A stretch of 64,000 nt of DNA from Hemicentrotus pulcherrimus (Eukaryota; Echinodermata; Echinoidea; Camarodonta; Strongylocentrotidae). Shown in pieces: positions 25,601 to 40,300 of this stretch. The notes under the pieces are model-generated. The model was given only the letters and a program-made list of their open reading frames with translations, had not been told where the DNA came from and searched no databases. Position 1 is the stretch's first letter; the number at the start of each line of letters is the position of its first letter. The DNA lies in NCBI GenBank assembly GCA_003118195.1, contig BEXV01000089.1, forward strand, positions 121,518 through 185,517, in the 5' to 3' direction. A program made the position numbers and the translations under genes.

Positions 25601-28600
25601 ATGGACGATGCAAAAGGGAATGCACTTCTTTAAAATAAAATTTGTTCTCCTATTTTGTATTGCTACAGTGCATACAGATTTGTTCTGGTAGAGGAAAGTT
25701 ACATTTTTTTCCTCGTTTTTTTTATAATAGGTGCACGGTTATCTAAAGTTTCTGTTACGGCAGACGTTTAGACAAACATTGCTACTTTGAAATCTCGATA
25801 CCATGCTATTTTACTTTATATTATGAATACATGTGGGGACATAGCCTCCATTTGTTTAAATATTCTTAATAAGGAAACGAGAAAGTATAATTGAAAATTA
25901 AATGAAATGTCTCCTCTGCTTTCACGACATACCTGCTAACGCCATCCACCTTATGACGGTGTTTCCGAGATAGTAGCGCGCCCCCTCCCCAAGCAGCCTG
26001 GATTCATTTTTGAAAAAGTAAATAAGAAGAAAGAAATCAGTTCAACAAATACTTACAAAGATATAATAGATACCCAATTTAAAGCCACTTGAATTTACAA
26101 AATGGATAAAACTTGAAGAGGAATAAATTACTTGCATGATAAAGCTCTTTTAAACATAGAAATAATAAATGGAGAATCTACTCCACACTGCTTCAACATC
26201 AAAATGATAAAATTGTACGAAATTTGAATTTATCGGATCATAATAAAGGCTAGATAAAATTTTATGAAGTCATATTTTGGTAAAAATATAATATAAACTA
26301 CAAATATTCCAGGTGGTAATCATTATGATTATCAAATAAAAATCTTAGGATTGGGAATACCTAAATGAAAAGAATTCAAATTTTCATAGATAGAGGATAT
26401 TTTTTTTTTTTGGGGGGGGGGAATGTTAGGTGATAAACAATTAATCATATGAATGATTTAAGAAAGACACGGGGTTTATGGTGATGGTCCATTGATATGA
26501 TTTGAAAGGTATTTGTATTTTTTTTAAATCAATCGTCTTTCCTTCGAACAGAGCCATCTTTCAACACAAAGTTGTCCAACTTGAGAGAAGCACTGCCGCC
26601 CTCTTCGATCGACTAAAATAATTTTCTGTGGTATGAACAATTATTGGTACTCACATCTACATGCATCCACAGGTTGTATTTTGAGCAGATATCGGCTATT
26701 TTATTGATAGGGTCGTAAGCTCCAACAACAGTTGTCCCAGCAGTTGCGTTGACAAAGAACGGTTTGTCACCCTGATGATAAAAATAATATCTTCAAAATC
26801 ATATAATACATGTATCATAATGCATCCATTCGTGCATAACGTAATCCATTGCAACTAGCGAATTACACTTATTTCCCCCATGTCCTAGGATATCTAATCC
26901 AGAAACCACTGGGTTGCGATAGAATAATAAAAAATGTAAAGCCTTGATCTCATTTTATTTAAGATCGATAAAACCTTTATTCAGTACGGAGTATGTGAAA
27001 AAATAACCTTTTTAAATTTATGCCTGAGTTGATTTCTTAAAAGAAAAAATGAGATTGTATTCAAATAAAAATGTCACTCCAAAAACTGAGGTGAAATAAT
27101 TTCTCTCTGACTAACTGTTTTCTTTCACAGCAGAAACTTCTTTTCTAGTGTAGCAAAGTGCGATCTAACATTATTTTCTTCTGCTACGTTAAACACTGAT
27201 CTCTTTGGAATTCTATCTTCTATCTTCAATAACTCACCCTTCCAATGGCTTGCTGAACTTTGTTTTCTAGATCATCTGCACTCATCTTCCCCCTAAAAAG
27301 AAATTTGCAATGATTTAGATTTATTTTCAAATTAGCAAGTTAGATAAATGTTAATTGTAAAATTTAAATTAAANATTTTTTGTTTTGTTATCAAGGGTAG
27401 CCTTTTTTATATTGAGGTAACATGGGAACGTTTCATTAGGGCTTCTATGTATACATCTGATCATTCTAGAATATCCCCAAAAACACTCAAAAGAAAAATG
27501 ATGTCTGCGTAGTATGACTCTGAAACTAGTAGCTCAATTTATACATTCTGCTGAAATTACATAGTACTCTATCTTATTTTGATACTTGCAAACTGTCAGT
27601 ATCCATATATCTACAAACATCAATTAAATAGTTGACCTCCTTGGTTGTATATGAAGGGTATAATGTAACATTAACAACTGTCGGTTGACATGGTAACTTA
27701 CCGGGCGTCTGTTTCAACAAGGATGAGATTATCTGTGCCAATACCTAAAATGGAGGCCGCCCTCTTGATCGAGAAATGACTCTAAAATTTACAAAGATGC
27801 CATAGGGAAGTTAATACGGTGAATTACCACTGACACTTTAATAACACGACGCATTCTACTCAAAACTGCACTATGCATTTGCGATAAGATTATAGTAATA
27901 CCTTATAGCTTTTTGAATTGTTGATCCTGGTATATTTCTAATCATCGGGTTGTTCCAATGGCGATTTGATGATAAGTCATGTTTTAGAGGATGCCATTAA
28001 ACTGAAGTTAGTATCCTTGATATCCATGAGAGAGACTGGGATTTTAATATCAATTTCTTAATTTATATCATTTCACCTTCACTGAAAGACGTCTATAAAT
28101 GTGTCCAAATTTAACCAGCAGGTAGCAATCATACACATGTGATATACAACTCAAGTATTTTATACAACAAGGCAAAGAAAATTTGTAAAGTATGATAAAT
28201 AACAAATAAAAATTAAGAAAACAGGCAAATAACCATTTTAAAGGAATATCAATTGCAGACATTTATTTCCATGTTTATATTCATTCATATTTCTAAACAA
28301 ACTCAAGAGCTTAACGAACACAAGATCAATGCTGTTTTTCTGCAATCTTAAAGATAACCAGGTCACTAGAAACTTAGTGACATGTTTCTCTTTTTTTAAG
28401 AAATGAAAATGCAGATATAAATTTTGTTATTATATCCATGTGTCTTTATTTATTTTTCTAAACAAACGTAAACACCTAAGCACGACCAAAAGACTAAGCT
28501 TCTATGCGACTGTGTAACTTATTACCCTTCCACGTCCTCACCTGTTCCGATGTGAACATGACAAGATTGGGCACACCAAACATTCCACGTCTCTTGCATG

Positions 28601-31600
28601 CTGGGAAGAACTTGTGCCTGGCTGCTAATACGGCATACAGATTGCAGACAGCCCCTCCTGCAGTAGAATAAACCATACACAATCAAATCAATTTTTGTTT
28701 AATAGTTATGAGTTATATACATTTTCATATGATTGTACCCAACTGATTCTGTAATTTTCATTTATGAATGTTGTGATCTGAAACCTTCTCCGGTGACGAT
28801 TTCCACCGGGCTTTACTTTGTAAGGGTTGGGGTTGCTATATCCGGTTTAATTTAGGTTTAAGGTAATTGTGTTTGGTCCATGTCGGAAGTTCGTAATTCT
28901 GTTATATGGTATAGGTAATCGACCGAGGACAAATCATCGCCTGAACATGTGTTATGAACACCAATTATAAAATGTATTGTTTGAAAATCAGAAAAATACA
29001 CTTTTCAAGTAATACTGTAATTGGAAGGGTCTCACTTTTTACTATTTGCTCTGATAACAATTGAACCGATAACGAAGCAAATGAAACCCTTTCAAACTAT
29101 ACTGTACTGGTGTATGATCTATCCACAGTTATTATTACATATATTTCATTGATTATCTTCCCTCTTTTCTGCTTAGTCGTTTTTTTATTTCTAGTTCAGA
29201 GTTCAAGCATATTCTTTATACAAAAAAGTAAAATTACACAACTCCACAATCTAAGTTTTATCTAACACAATACTTACATTTCAAGGTCTACAGAAAATAC
29301 GCCCCCTTTTAAAACAAAGAGAAATCTCATATACAGCGGGTATAATTGTTTTACTTAATCATTAGATAGGTTGGATTAATTATTACCTATTTTCCAAACA
29401 AAGAACACAATGAATTGCATATGTCATGTCTCATTCGATACCCTTAACTTTGTCATATACAAATTGATTATTAATAATTAAATGCATCTCTGGGAGGGTG
29501 GGGTTAATTTGATGGGGAACTCTACTACCATGGATTGTAGATTAAAATAAGAGAGAAAAGCTGGCAAAATCCCTCTATTGTCTCGTTACCAGGGTGATAA
29601 TTGCCCACATCGTTTCTTTCGTCACGTGGCGATGACTGCATTATCTTGAGTTAAGGTCGAGCGTCACTTTTCTCTCATTATACGGACGATAATTAATGTC
29701 TAGCACGCGTACTCAAACACCTGGAGATGGGAAGGTGATAGTTACGTAGTCTTTGAGTTTCTCTCGTTTTGAACAGATACTCTTCTAAGCTAATATGATG
29801 TTAGTATTTTCTTGTATTTTTAAGTCACCCCTTTCAAATCATAACCCCCCCCCTCGTGCGTAATCCACAGGCAGCAACGACGCTTTTTTGTTTGTTTCTT
29901 CTTATAGAAGCTATTTTCTATATCAGTATTCTGTATTCTATTTGGAGTGATCCGACATTATTTTGCTCTCATATTTTGGTCCCGGTTTATTTCGTAGCAG
30001 AAATTAGTGGTGGATTGATATCGCATCTTAGGTAAGGGTAATGTATAGTTTTGACTGAGGTCCTGGGTTGAATTAAATGATTTGGTTTGTGCAGGAATCG
30101 GATTTCAAACGCGACGAGAAACAATAATTAACGAAGCATCATAAGCATGTGTCGTAGATTTGATTTTACCTGGAGCGAAAATACCGTCGCCATCTTTGTA
30201 GCCGACGATTTCTCTCATCTTCTTCAGCGTAGCCCTCTCCATCAGAACGAACACGGGTGCGATCTCGTATGTAAACCTACAAAAATCAAGACAAACAATC
30301 AGTTCGAATATTATTTCATGCTCCAATTGTTCTTTCCTGCTGGTTTCAGTATTTCTTGCTAAAGGTAATCACATGAAAAGAAATGAAATGAAGACGGAAT
30401 GATCTTGATCTCGCAATTAAGCCTGCTTTTGAAATATAATAAAAGCAAATAAAGTCACTACCTATCAATGAACAAAATGTTCCATATTCCACGTGAAAAC
30501 ATCATATGAATATGTTTATATTATAAAGGAAAACATGGCTGTGTCTTTCAAATAGTTGGGGTATTTCTTTGGTGAACTAAATGTTACACAGCACGTCTAA
30601 ACATTCATACATTTTGTCGGGAGTACACGAAAGAGAGAGGGGGAGGCAATATCCCCCCACCACACCGTCATCCTATGGCATTGCCTTCTCGTATTTCATA
30701 CACCCAATATTTTCGGTTCCGTCAATGGCTCTATTCCCACTACAATTTTGGAGACTACCACCCCTCTCACGAATACTCATACAAAAGGTTTTATATTCCT
30801 ACAATCAAAGATAATCTAAGGGTGTATGATTCTAAGGTAAATGTGGAAATAACAACGAGAACCAAGCCTTCGCATCGCCCACGTACCCCTTTCTTTTTCT
30901 TTTATTGATTTGTTTTAGTTTGTGATTCATCTTTCCTGAACGAATTGACCTCGAGAATCGACTGTCGTCTTCAAAATAATCCACCACTTAAGCCTTAACT
31001 CAGAGAACTAGTACCCGGATTATACATTGTGTCTGTAACGTATGACCTTCTGTCCGAATACACACACTTGAGAAAGACCATGCAACTTAAATGATTTTAT
31101 CAATAGTAAAGATTCATTATAATTGAGGTTTAAACTCAAACTAAAATTATAACAGATCACCTTATCAACCCTCGCCATTCGGCAACTGAAGTCATTGATA
31201 TGTGTATAGATGTAGTTTGGTTGAATTCGGCGGAAATTATTGCTAATGACTGATTAAAATAATTTCAAATGTATATAAAATATGCCACCATCGCTCTATG
31301 ATCAACCAAAGTAAGACACTAGAGTCGAGTCAAATCAGAACGTTTAATGTCTGTGGGAGTCATACAGCAAAGCTTTCTATTAAACTGAATGAAAGATTAA
31401 AGGAGTTTCCGAATACACGTAACTGTATTTTCTACTGAAGGAGAGCAATTGCATTTTCGTCGACTAGGTTTTATGTACCAACGCGCATAAACCTATTCAT
31501 AATCCACATAGACAACATTTTTATTTGTTGACAACTATGCTTCCCCTTCCCCGATAAAGAAAGTATAATCAAGAATAAATCAGGAAAACTGTGTCAGCAA

Positions 31601-34158
31601 GCTTTGATGATTTCGACTTTCTTATTGGGTTGAAAACAGCAGGTATTGAGGTTTGTGTACTGTTTCTTGGATGAAATGTGACGTTCACATCGTTGAAAGA
31701 AGAATGATGCATGACGGGATATAACAAGGCTAGTTGTAACTGAAGCACGTTATGTGTATCCAAGTCTGGAAAATCTTTTGTGCAATATTTCAGACATATT
31801 CCCCCTAATTTATATTCCTAGATGAGGGTTATTCGTGTACGCAAATTCTGATGTTTGAGCATTTAATGTGATCTGTTTATCATCAGCATCTTGGTCATTT
31901 TGTTTTGAATAATTGTGTATCAGAAAATAGAATTGAAAATAAACAAAATACAAATACAAATTCAATTACAAATAAAATGTAGCAATTAGAAATTAAGAAT
32001 GAATCCCAAATATGTAGGAGTGTTGGGTGATTTTGGAATCGTCTAAAAAGAGTTTCCCATCCGTGTGATTGTACTTCACATAATAATGTTGGAGATGCAG
32101 CAATTTTGTTGCAAAGCTTTGAAAGACTTACTGTGAACAACATTGCATGGTGACAGGTCTGAGTAGTAATTCCATCAATGTTTAGCGTCATATTTCTTTC
32201 CGTAAGCGTATCATATTCCCAAGCAACACAATGTTGTGATAATGTGTTATTACAGTTTGACAACGAAAGCAGGCGCGTGTTAACTTAGAGATTGATTGAA
32301 TTTGCCTAAAAATCCAATGCTAATTGCACAACATTGATACCCCTGTTACATCGCCGATCTGCCTCGATCTTAAGGCCGGCTCACAAAGTAGTGGCAAAGA
32401 CCCAGTGAAAGGCGACGAACGTGAAAATCACAAAGTTTTGGCGGTAAAGCGACGGCAAGGGACGAATGGCTGCGGCAGGGAACGGAGTTTAGCGACCAAC
32501 ATCGAACTTTGTGACGTTGTCTCGACGGACCCAAGCAACAAGGAACGAGGTCAGACGGCTGGCAGCAGATTGGCTGGTGGCTAGGAACGGTGGCTGACGG
32601 TGGGTTGCGGCGACGATGACGTGACTCAGCGGCCGACATCAAAGCCTGTGTGTGTGCGGGTTACTGACTTCACAAAACGTTAAAAAAAATCGCACTAAAC
32701 GTTTAACATCGTTGCAAAATCGTTGCAAAATCGTAACCCATCGCAGTCGACCGTTGCAATGCCGCAGGTACTCGCAAACGACCCGCAATCAACAGTCATC
32801 AAACGTCACCCTCCGGGCAAAATTCAAAATCCATCGGCGCACCGAGGTTGTCACAATTTCGTTATTTGACGTCAATGGTCGTTGACAACGACAACGACTA
32901 CCAAGGAAACTGTGACGACCTCAAAACGACCAGAGACGGAGTCGCACGGCATGAAAACGTCAAGGAAATGAGGGTTGCGGTCGCAAACGGAATCTGAATG
33001 GAATCAAAACGAATTATTTTGTCGCCACAACATTTTCTACATGCTGCACATTTTCCGACGGACGCAACTGATAATTTCGGCCGCCTGCGCTCGCTAGCGG
33101 ATTCGTCAGCGACAACTAAAGGCAACACGATGATTGGCGGGAAATTCAATGTTGCAATTCGCAGCTTAACATAACTTGCAAAACCCCCCTATTCGTCATC
33201 ACTATGAACATGACTGACAAAGAAAGCGGACAAAATATACAGTACCTCGTGTAGACAAAGGAACATCCCTTTACTGCTATTATTAAAAAATGTGTAGAAC
33301 AGGTGTCACATGCATATTCACCTTTTTACATAGTGAAGGGATGTTCTTTTGTCCACCTGAGGAACTGTATATTTTGTCCGCTTTCTTTGTCCGTCACGTT
33401 CACAGTGCGTAGTGTGAACCAGCCTTTAGGGGTGAGGCATTCTCGTTCCATATATTGTCTATTTGTTGTCTGTCTCATTGGTGTGACTGGGACGTTCCTG
33501 GGGAAATGGTATGGGGACTTTTAGATTTGCGTGGACTGATACGTGTGACGTCCATTCAAGGCAGTGCATTAGAAGGACGTCGATCGTAGCAATCCACGTC
33601 GTCGTTATGCAAATCTAACGAGACCGACCTTAGATCGACAATGAAATTAGATTACTCCGGATGGCCAAGAATATGTATGTTTTAGTTGGCGTGGAGTCAG
33701 TTTAGCGGAGTGATTTCGGTAGAAAATAATTAAATGTAATTTCTGTTTATTTGTAGGTCCTCGTGTTGGTCTCGCCGCGACCCTTTAGTGTGACGGTGTG
33801 TTGGGGCTGACAATCGTATGCTTACATAGTACGATGAGAAATCATAGGGCAGATCTGAACACTAACTTCCTGTTCTTATTCTGGGATTGCCCAGTGGCGT
33901 AACTTGAGAGGGATCTGGAACCTGCTTTATTACATTTCACCTCGTTTCCCAAGAGTGCATCTAGGTCGTATGAACTGATAAAGTTATCGAATTTGTCCTT
34001 CCCCTGATGTAACCTTCGATGTAGGAGTTTTGACATTTTGTCTAAAGTGCTTTTTGAAAGTTTACATTTACACAAGAATATCCACGCTTGAAAAATTAAG
34101 GCCAGAGTAAGAGAGGGAGATAGGAAGAGAAAGAGTGAGAGAGGGAGAGAGAGGGAGA

Positions 34159-34195
<37 letters not shown>

Positions 34196-37100
34196 AGGAG
34201 AGAGAGAGAACGTGTAATAGCACGGACGCCAGATAGAAGTACAGTCTTTCAGAAATTGTTTTATGGGAGAGGGGGTGTCTTGTAAAATATGTTAATTTTA
34301 TGTCCATTATGCCAGGTTAATTTCGTCCTGACTGTGAAGAGGAAATGTAATTGCATAGAGAGAAAAACAGAGAAGACAAAAGGACTGTGAAAAGAGTTTT
34401 ATGTTTTCCTATCATTCACTTATTCATTCATTCATTCTAAATAACATTTATTTTCTTCGATTCCTTTTTTCCTTATTCACAAAGTAATAAGTACATACAT
34501 CCATAAACACATAAGCAATCTAACATAGCAACAATTTTGATTCAGGGAAGACGGCTTACTTCCTAAAAACATTATACTTATGTCGGATTAGGGGCGTACG
34601 CAGGGGGGNNNNNNNNNNNNNNNNNNNNNNNNNNNNNNNNNNNNNNNNNNNNNNNNNNNNNNNNNNNNNNNNNNNNNNNNNNNNNNNNNNNNNNNNNNNN
34701 NNNNNNNNNNNNNNNNNNNNNNNNNNNNNNNNNNNNNNNNNNNNNNNNNNNNNNNNNNNNNNNNNNNNNNNNNNNNNNNNNNNNNNNNNNNNNNNNNNNN
34801 NNNNNNNNNNNNNNNNNNNNNNNNNNNNNNNNNNNNNNNNNNNNNNNNNNNNNNNNNNNNNNNNNNNNNNNNNNNNNNNNNNNNNNNNNNNNNNNNNNNN
34901 NNNNNNNNCCCCCCCCCTCCCTTGAAAAAATCCTGCGTACGCCGCTGTGTCGGATACACCTAATACCAATACAATACAATATACAAATGCTAGATTTAAA
35001 ATAATTAATAAGACAATCACAGTTTGGATAAAGTTTATTCGAAAGAAAGTGTAATTTCAATTGTAACCCATGCATGGACATGGATTCTGATGTTAAAATA
35101 ATGCAGACGAAAAGAAGATTGTTAACGTATACTAAGTCATCGTTAAAAGCTCAAGGCTTTCCTAACAGTCTTCTATCCATTGAAAATTCTTTTACTTCAA
35201 AAGTGACTTTAAACTTTCTTGTGAGGATAAGTGGATATTTGGAATTGTCAAAAGAAACACCTGGATGATATTGCAGTTTCCATTATCTCCTTCAAAGCAG
35301 ATGAAATCTCTCTTTTGTAAAATTTATCTGGAGGCATCAGCGTTTTAGCAAATGTATCATCGATAAAATCATCGTTCTCAAATAGCGATAGCTTCTCCAC
35401 CCACAAAATAATTTGACTATTGTAAGGGAACTCGAGAGCATGCTCGTGTAGTTTTCAACATTTTAGATGAGTATTAAAGGAAATGCTCGTGAACATGACA
35501 GGCAGATAATAAGTTTATTCCATCGTAGGTTTTGAATTTAATACAAGACTTGTGGAAAATCTCAGAGTATATTGAAAGAGAAAGGAAAGGAAAACAGGAA
35601 AGATAAAAAGAGAGGGATTGGGAAGAGGTAGAGGGGAAGGGAGAAAGGGATAAAAGGGGAAATGGAGTGGAAGAATAAAGAGAGGGGAAAAGTAATAGGA
35701 AGGAAAGAGAGAAGTAGAAAAGCAACAGTAGAAGGAGGAGAAAAGTGAAAAAGAGGAACACGAAGAAGAAAAAGAGAGGGAGAGAGAGAGAGAGAGAGAG
35801 AGTGTGCGAACTATTCAGCAGTTTTCAATAATGAATGTTTTGTCTACAGGTTAAAAAGGTGGGGTCGAATTTTAATAAAAAGGTCGTGATCCATTCAAAA
35901 TGTCATTCAAAATATCTCCTTCCTTTTATTTACACCGATATAATGTGAAGTTGCAAAACTGCTATGTGTCAGAGATTACTTAAATTATTGTTTTATTACT
36001 ATATATTCCTAAATGTAGTATTACCATAGATTATTTATTGTTGTTATTTTCTATGACAAAATATCGTGTAACAATTATGGCTAATAAGATAATTCAGTTC
36101 AACAAAATAACTGCAACCTGAACGAATGAATGAGAGGAAGAGTATTAAATGGAAGAGACGAAGGTTATACACGCTCAAAGATAAACACATCTTCTTTCTA
36201 AGTTGTCTGTAAGGGATGAAACTCACATGTTTGTATTGGCTGTAGCTGTCAGCCATTCTCCTGCCATCGAGACAATATCAAGTCCCTGTGAGATCTGGTT
36301 GAAGAACCGTGGATGACCTGTTACAGACAGACGGACAGATCAGATAGATAAGAGATCATTGAGACGCGTTAAATCGAACTCAGGTAGACTGGGAGAGGAG
36401 GAGTAATTATTGATTGAGAATCGAGATAACATGAGGCGAAATGGTAGACATGTAGGGATTTGTAAGAATAAACGTCCATATGTAAATAATGTTCAGCTCG
36501 GAGAGAATCAAATCATATTTACATTTGCTGGATCATTGCATTAAGATAGAGGCTTTAATTCTCTTGAAGTGTAAAGAGGAAAATATTAAGAGATTTAAGA
36601 ACGTCAGGGAGAGATGATCGAGGAATAAAGGTAATTTAGAGTAGAAACCAGAAAATAAATTATGCAATAAATTATCAACACACTGCAGGAAAAGCGCCTA
36701 ACATAAAAAAAAAAAAACATACAGAAATACACTTTTTTTTTTAATGTTTTAAAATAGTTTGAGGATTTATTGACATTTCTACCAGGCGGAAGTTCAAGTA
36801 AAAAGTGCATCAACTTGCTCTATACCTGTGTGAACGCAGTATTTGAGCGTGTTCCTACAATCGTTGAGGATCTGATCGAGGTTCTCCGCCTTGTCCGGGA
36901 GCTCCAAGTGAAGCTTCTCCCTCAGATCATGGGGATGGTTGAATTCCAGGATCTTGGTGCTACGGTCGTAGGACTCCTCGACATACTCCACCAGGATGTC
37001 ATGCATCTCCTTCAAGAACTTGACCGTGATACCGCTGGCTCCCTTGCTTGGGAGAAGGTCTGTAGAAGGGTGAGGGGGAATCAAGAGATGGGGTGAAGAA

Positions 37101-37286
37101 ATAGGAGGGAGTGGGCAACGGGAGGGGAGGTTTTGAAGAAAGGTATGAAAAGATATAGGTGTGTGTGTAAGCGAGAGAGAGAGAGAGAGGGGGAGAGGGA
37201 GAGAGAGAAAGGTAGATTTTGATGTTGAAATAAGAGAGAAAATGGAGGGGAAAGAGGATCAAATTGAGAGAGGGGGAGATAAAAAT

Positions 37287-37319
<33 letters not shown>

Positions 37320-40300
37320 GAGAAGAGATTGATTTGGATTTTGAGATACAAAGGGGATGAGTAGAAGAGTAGAAGAGAAATGAAGAGATAAAGAGAGAGA
37401 GAGGGGGAGAGAGAGAGAGAGAGATAGAGGGGGATGAATGGGTTGGGGCAACGGTTGGAGAAAGATGGACAGGAAGGGAAGAGAGAGGGACAGAAAGGAT
37501 ATAGAAAATGACAAAATATTAGGAAAATTATTGCTTGAAAATATAATTAAATCACTATTAAGTGTAATTCTAAGACCTTTATGCTTTTATTTGTTAAATC
37601 CCAAGCTTTAACTATTATTTTTTTCCTGCACAAGGCTCCTCTTTAAGATTTTCTTTCCATCCAAAAAATCCCATACTCCGCTAAATTGGCGTCGGTAGGC
37701 CTCCTACCACTAGTTTATGTAAATACATATATACTTCTCCCTTTCCATTTCTCCCTAATTTTCTATTTATATCTGTCTCGATATATCCCTTTACAAATAC
37801 TCTATTCCCTTCTCATTTGTTATCCCCTATGCAATGGTAGCTTCCAAAAGTACGCTCTGCTATACTTTCTGCAATCTTAACGTCAAACACATCTCAGAGT
37901 AAAACACCAAGCAGACGACCATCATTCAAATCGTTACTATCGTTTGTCTTCTCCTATCGATCATCCCTCGTTTTTAAGACAAACAGGACCACTACCGGTA
38001 TATTGACAGAGCTGATTTGGGACGTACGATCCGCCCAACGGTCAGGGTATACCAACCTCTTTTTTTCATTATTTTCTTTAAATCGAAGGATAAAAGCATT
38101 CACCGGTAATGGTATCGCGAGTAGTACCCATGGAGGGAATTTGTCCGTAAATCGCTCCAAATTGGGGGAAATTCGGATCATTTTCGTAAAAGAGGGCAAA
38201 GATAGGTTTTTCTCAAATTTAATTTTTGATGAGCTTGTTTGTGTCATGTTCTGCCAATTTTCTCTGATTTGTTTACGCGCCATGGTCATCTGTTTGGCCA
38301 AGGATGAAAGCGCTGGAAAGTACTTTTCTTCATGGCTGAATTTTTTTCTTTATCTTATCTTGAGTCTGTGATCCAGATCTCCAGTTCTATATCATGATCT
38401 GCTCTCTCCATCTCATATTTTGTAGGGTTATAACCTCGAAGGAAATTATAAACAGCTATAAAACAATTTAAAGTTTTACCATTGCACTTGCTTCAAGAAA
38501 ATAATATTGATAACCAGAAGCATAATTATGTATAAACACTTTGCCAATCGAAAGTGAATATTTTTTTCCAGGTAAATGCATTTGAAGTCTTTTTCAACAC
38601 GACCAAAGAGTCAAGACATAGCATATACACACCGCATCTATACACGTCATTTGGTTTTATAATCTGGTAGAGTTCAATCATTCCCATTTGTCGAATGCTA
38701 ACCATTAACGGTTGGGAAAACTTCGGTCAGCCGCACACCTATTTTTTTAGATGAATTCCTTTAAAAAAAATCAATCATTCAATCATTTTATTAGTATCCT
38801 TGCACCCACATCCCATAAGAGGTATGGATTGTTATTTAGGAAACAAAAATTAACAGTGCAATAGAAGGAAAAGGGAACACGCGCGCCGAAAATAGTCCGA
38901 ATAGCGATTGAGTTAATGCAATTTTGATCATCTGCAAATGCGACGCCATTTGAAGTGATTATTGAATTTTCTGTCATCTTACCCTCCCTCCCCTTTCCAT
39001 TAAAATGTTTGTCTCCCCCCCCCCTCTCTCTCTCTCTTTCTTTTTTTGTGTGTATCCTTAATCTACCTCTCTGTATATTCGTTTGTCTGTCTGTCTGTCT
39101 GTATGTCTGTCTTTTTGTCTCTATCTCTCTCTTTGTCACTCTTCTTCTCCTTTCCATCTTTCTCCGACCGTCTTCTATTCCCCCTCTCCCTTTTTCTCTT
39201 ATCTAGTGCTCTGTTTGTTTATCTCTCTCTCTCTCTCTCTCTCTCTCCCTCTCCCTCTTATTCACTCTCACTCTCACCATAAGATTCTCTGACTTTCCCT
39301 CTCACTCTCCCGCTCCTTTCAAGATCCCTGTATTCTTCTCCCATATTACAGTCTCTTCCAGACTCTCCCACTACCTGTTTGCGTAACTGCCAAACTCGCC
39401 GAGGTTCCAAATCTTCCCTGATCTCAACCACATAGACGAGACGTTAAACTCAGCTGGACTAACAGTGATGACGTCATTGAGTGGCGAGGTTAATAAGCAT
39501 GACTATCATTTCATTAGGGGTATTTTTTTTCTTGAAGTCCATCAATGTCTTCAAATCGCTTGGAGATGCATCACAATTCAGTAATGTCACTTTGCAATGT
39601 GTGCCGTCTCGATCTCACGTATCAAAGCATATCCTCCTATCGTTTGTTTTGATCTGTTCCAATTATTTGTCAAATACCGAGGGAACGGATTTTCTTTAAG
39701 TGTGTCTATGTTTTCTTTACCCCCTGTTCTATCCGGACCTCCTATACCCCCATGTCTAGTAAACTTCAAGAATTCGCTTCGCCCCCCTCCCCCGGCCCCC
39801 CACTCGCTCTCTCTCTATATATTATTTATTTCCTTTTTCCCATTTTTTTTCTTCTTTTATTTTTCTATCATTTTTCTTCTTTTTGTTCCCGCTGTCTCCA
39901 TATTGTTGCCCTTCAGTCTCTCTCTATTTGCTTTCATGGTTGTGATTTCTCTTTCATTCGTATACGTTTAGGGTGCGTGAAATAAAGGAAAACTGTCCAA
40001 TCCGTACAAAATGAATTTCATCTACTTTTTAAAATATAAATACTTACAGAAAAACGCCTTTAGCATTGAAGCTTTCTCTTATTGTAGATTCCTTAATACT
40101 ATCAAGAATTATCAGGCAATCTCAAATGATAGTAAGCATTTTATCACCTTTTTTTGTTAAAGCTCGATAATGAACTGGTAGTCACACCCTTAAAACTTAA
40201 GTGTCGTATCAACACAAACAGATTAAAAGAGCGGGGAAATTTTACACTCACACAGGATTAAGACTCACTTCTCTTTTTTTGCCAGGCTCAAACACTATAA

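Larger units (their letters stand above)
25308..30169. other. GAD introns 4-9
   Basis: Introns at 25308-25932, 25998-26654, 26772-27237, 27293-27701, 27782-28541 and 28658-30169. Mostly AT-rich. There is a T10/G9 homopolymer block at 26399-26421, an ambiguous base near 27374, and a G/T-rich degenerate stretch (28830-28890). No other gene seen. Confidence 0.8.
30277..36226. other. GAD intron 3
   Basis: A 5.9-kb intron holding a composite transposon-like block (32371-33428), GA tracts (34100-34215, 35575-35805) and a 300-base gap (34609-34908). Open frames at 30581-30908, 31895-32263 and 33842-34075 show no recognisable domains. Confidence 0.75.

Noticed and set aside
31895..32263. Possible second LINE fragment on the minus strand
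   Set aside because: Only vague resemblance to LINE tails, with no RT motif that I could confirm.
34556..35081. Long open frames across 34600-34900
   Set aside because: They span the 300-base gap, so the apparent length is meaningless.
38003..38371. 122-codon open frame overlapping one of 115 codons on the other strand
   Set aside because: Neither strand shows a domain or convincing coding character; probably chance.
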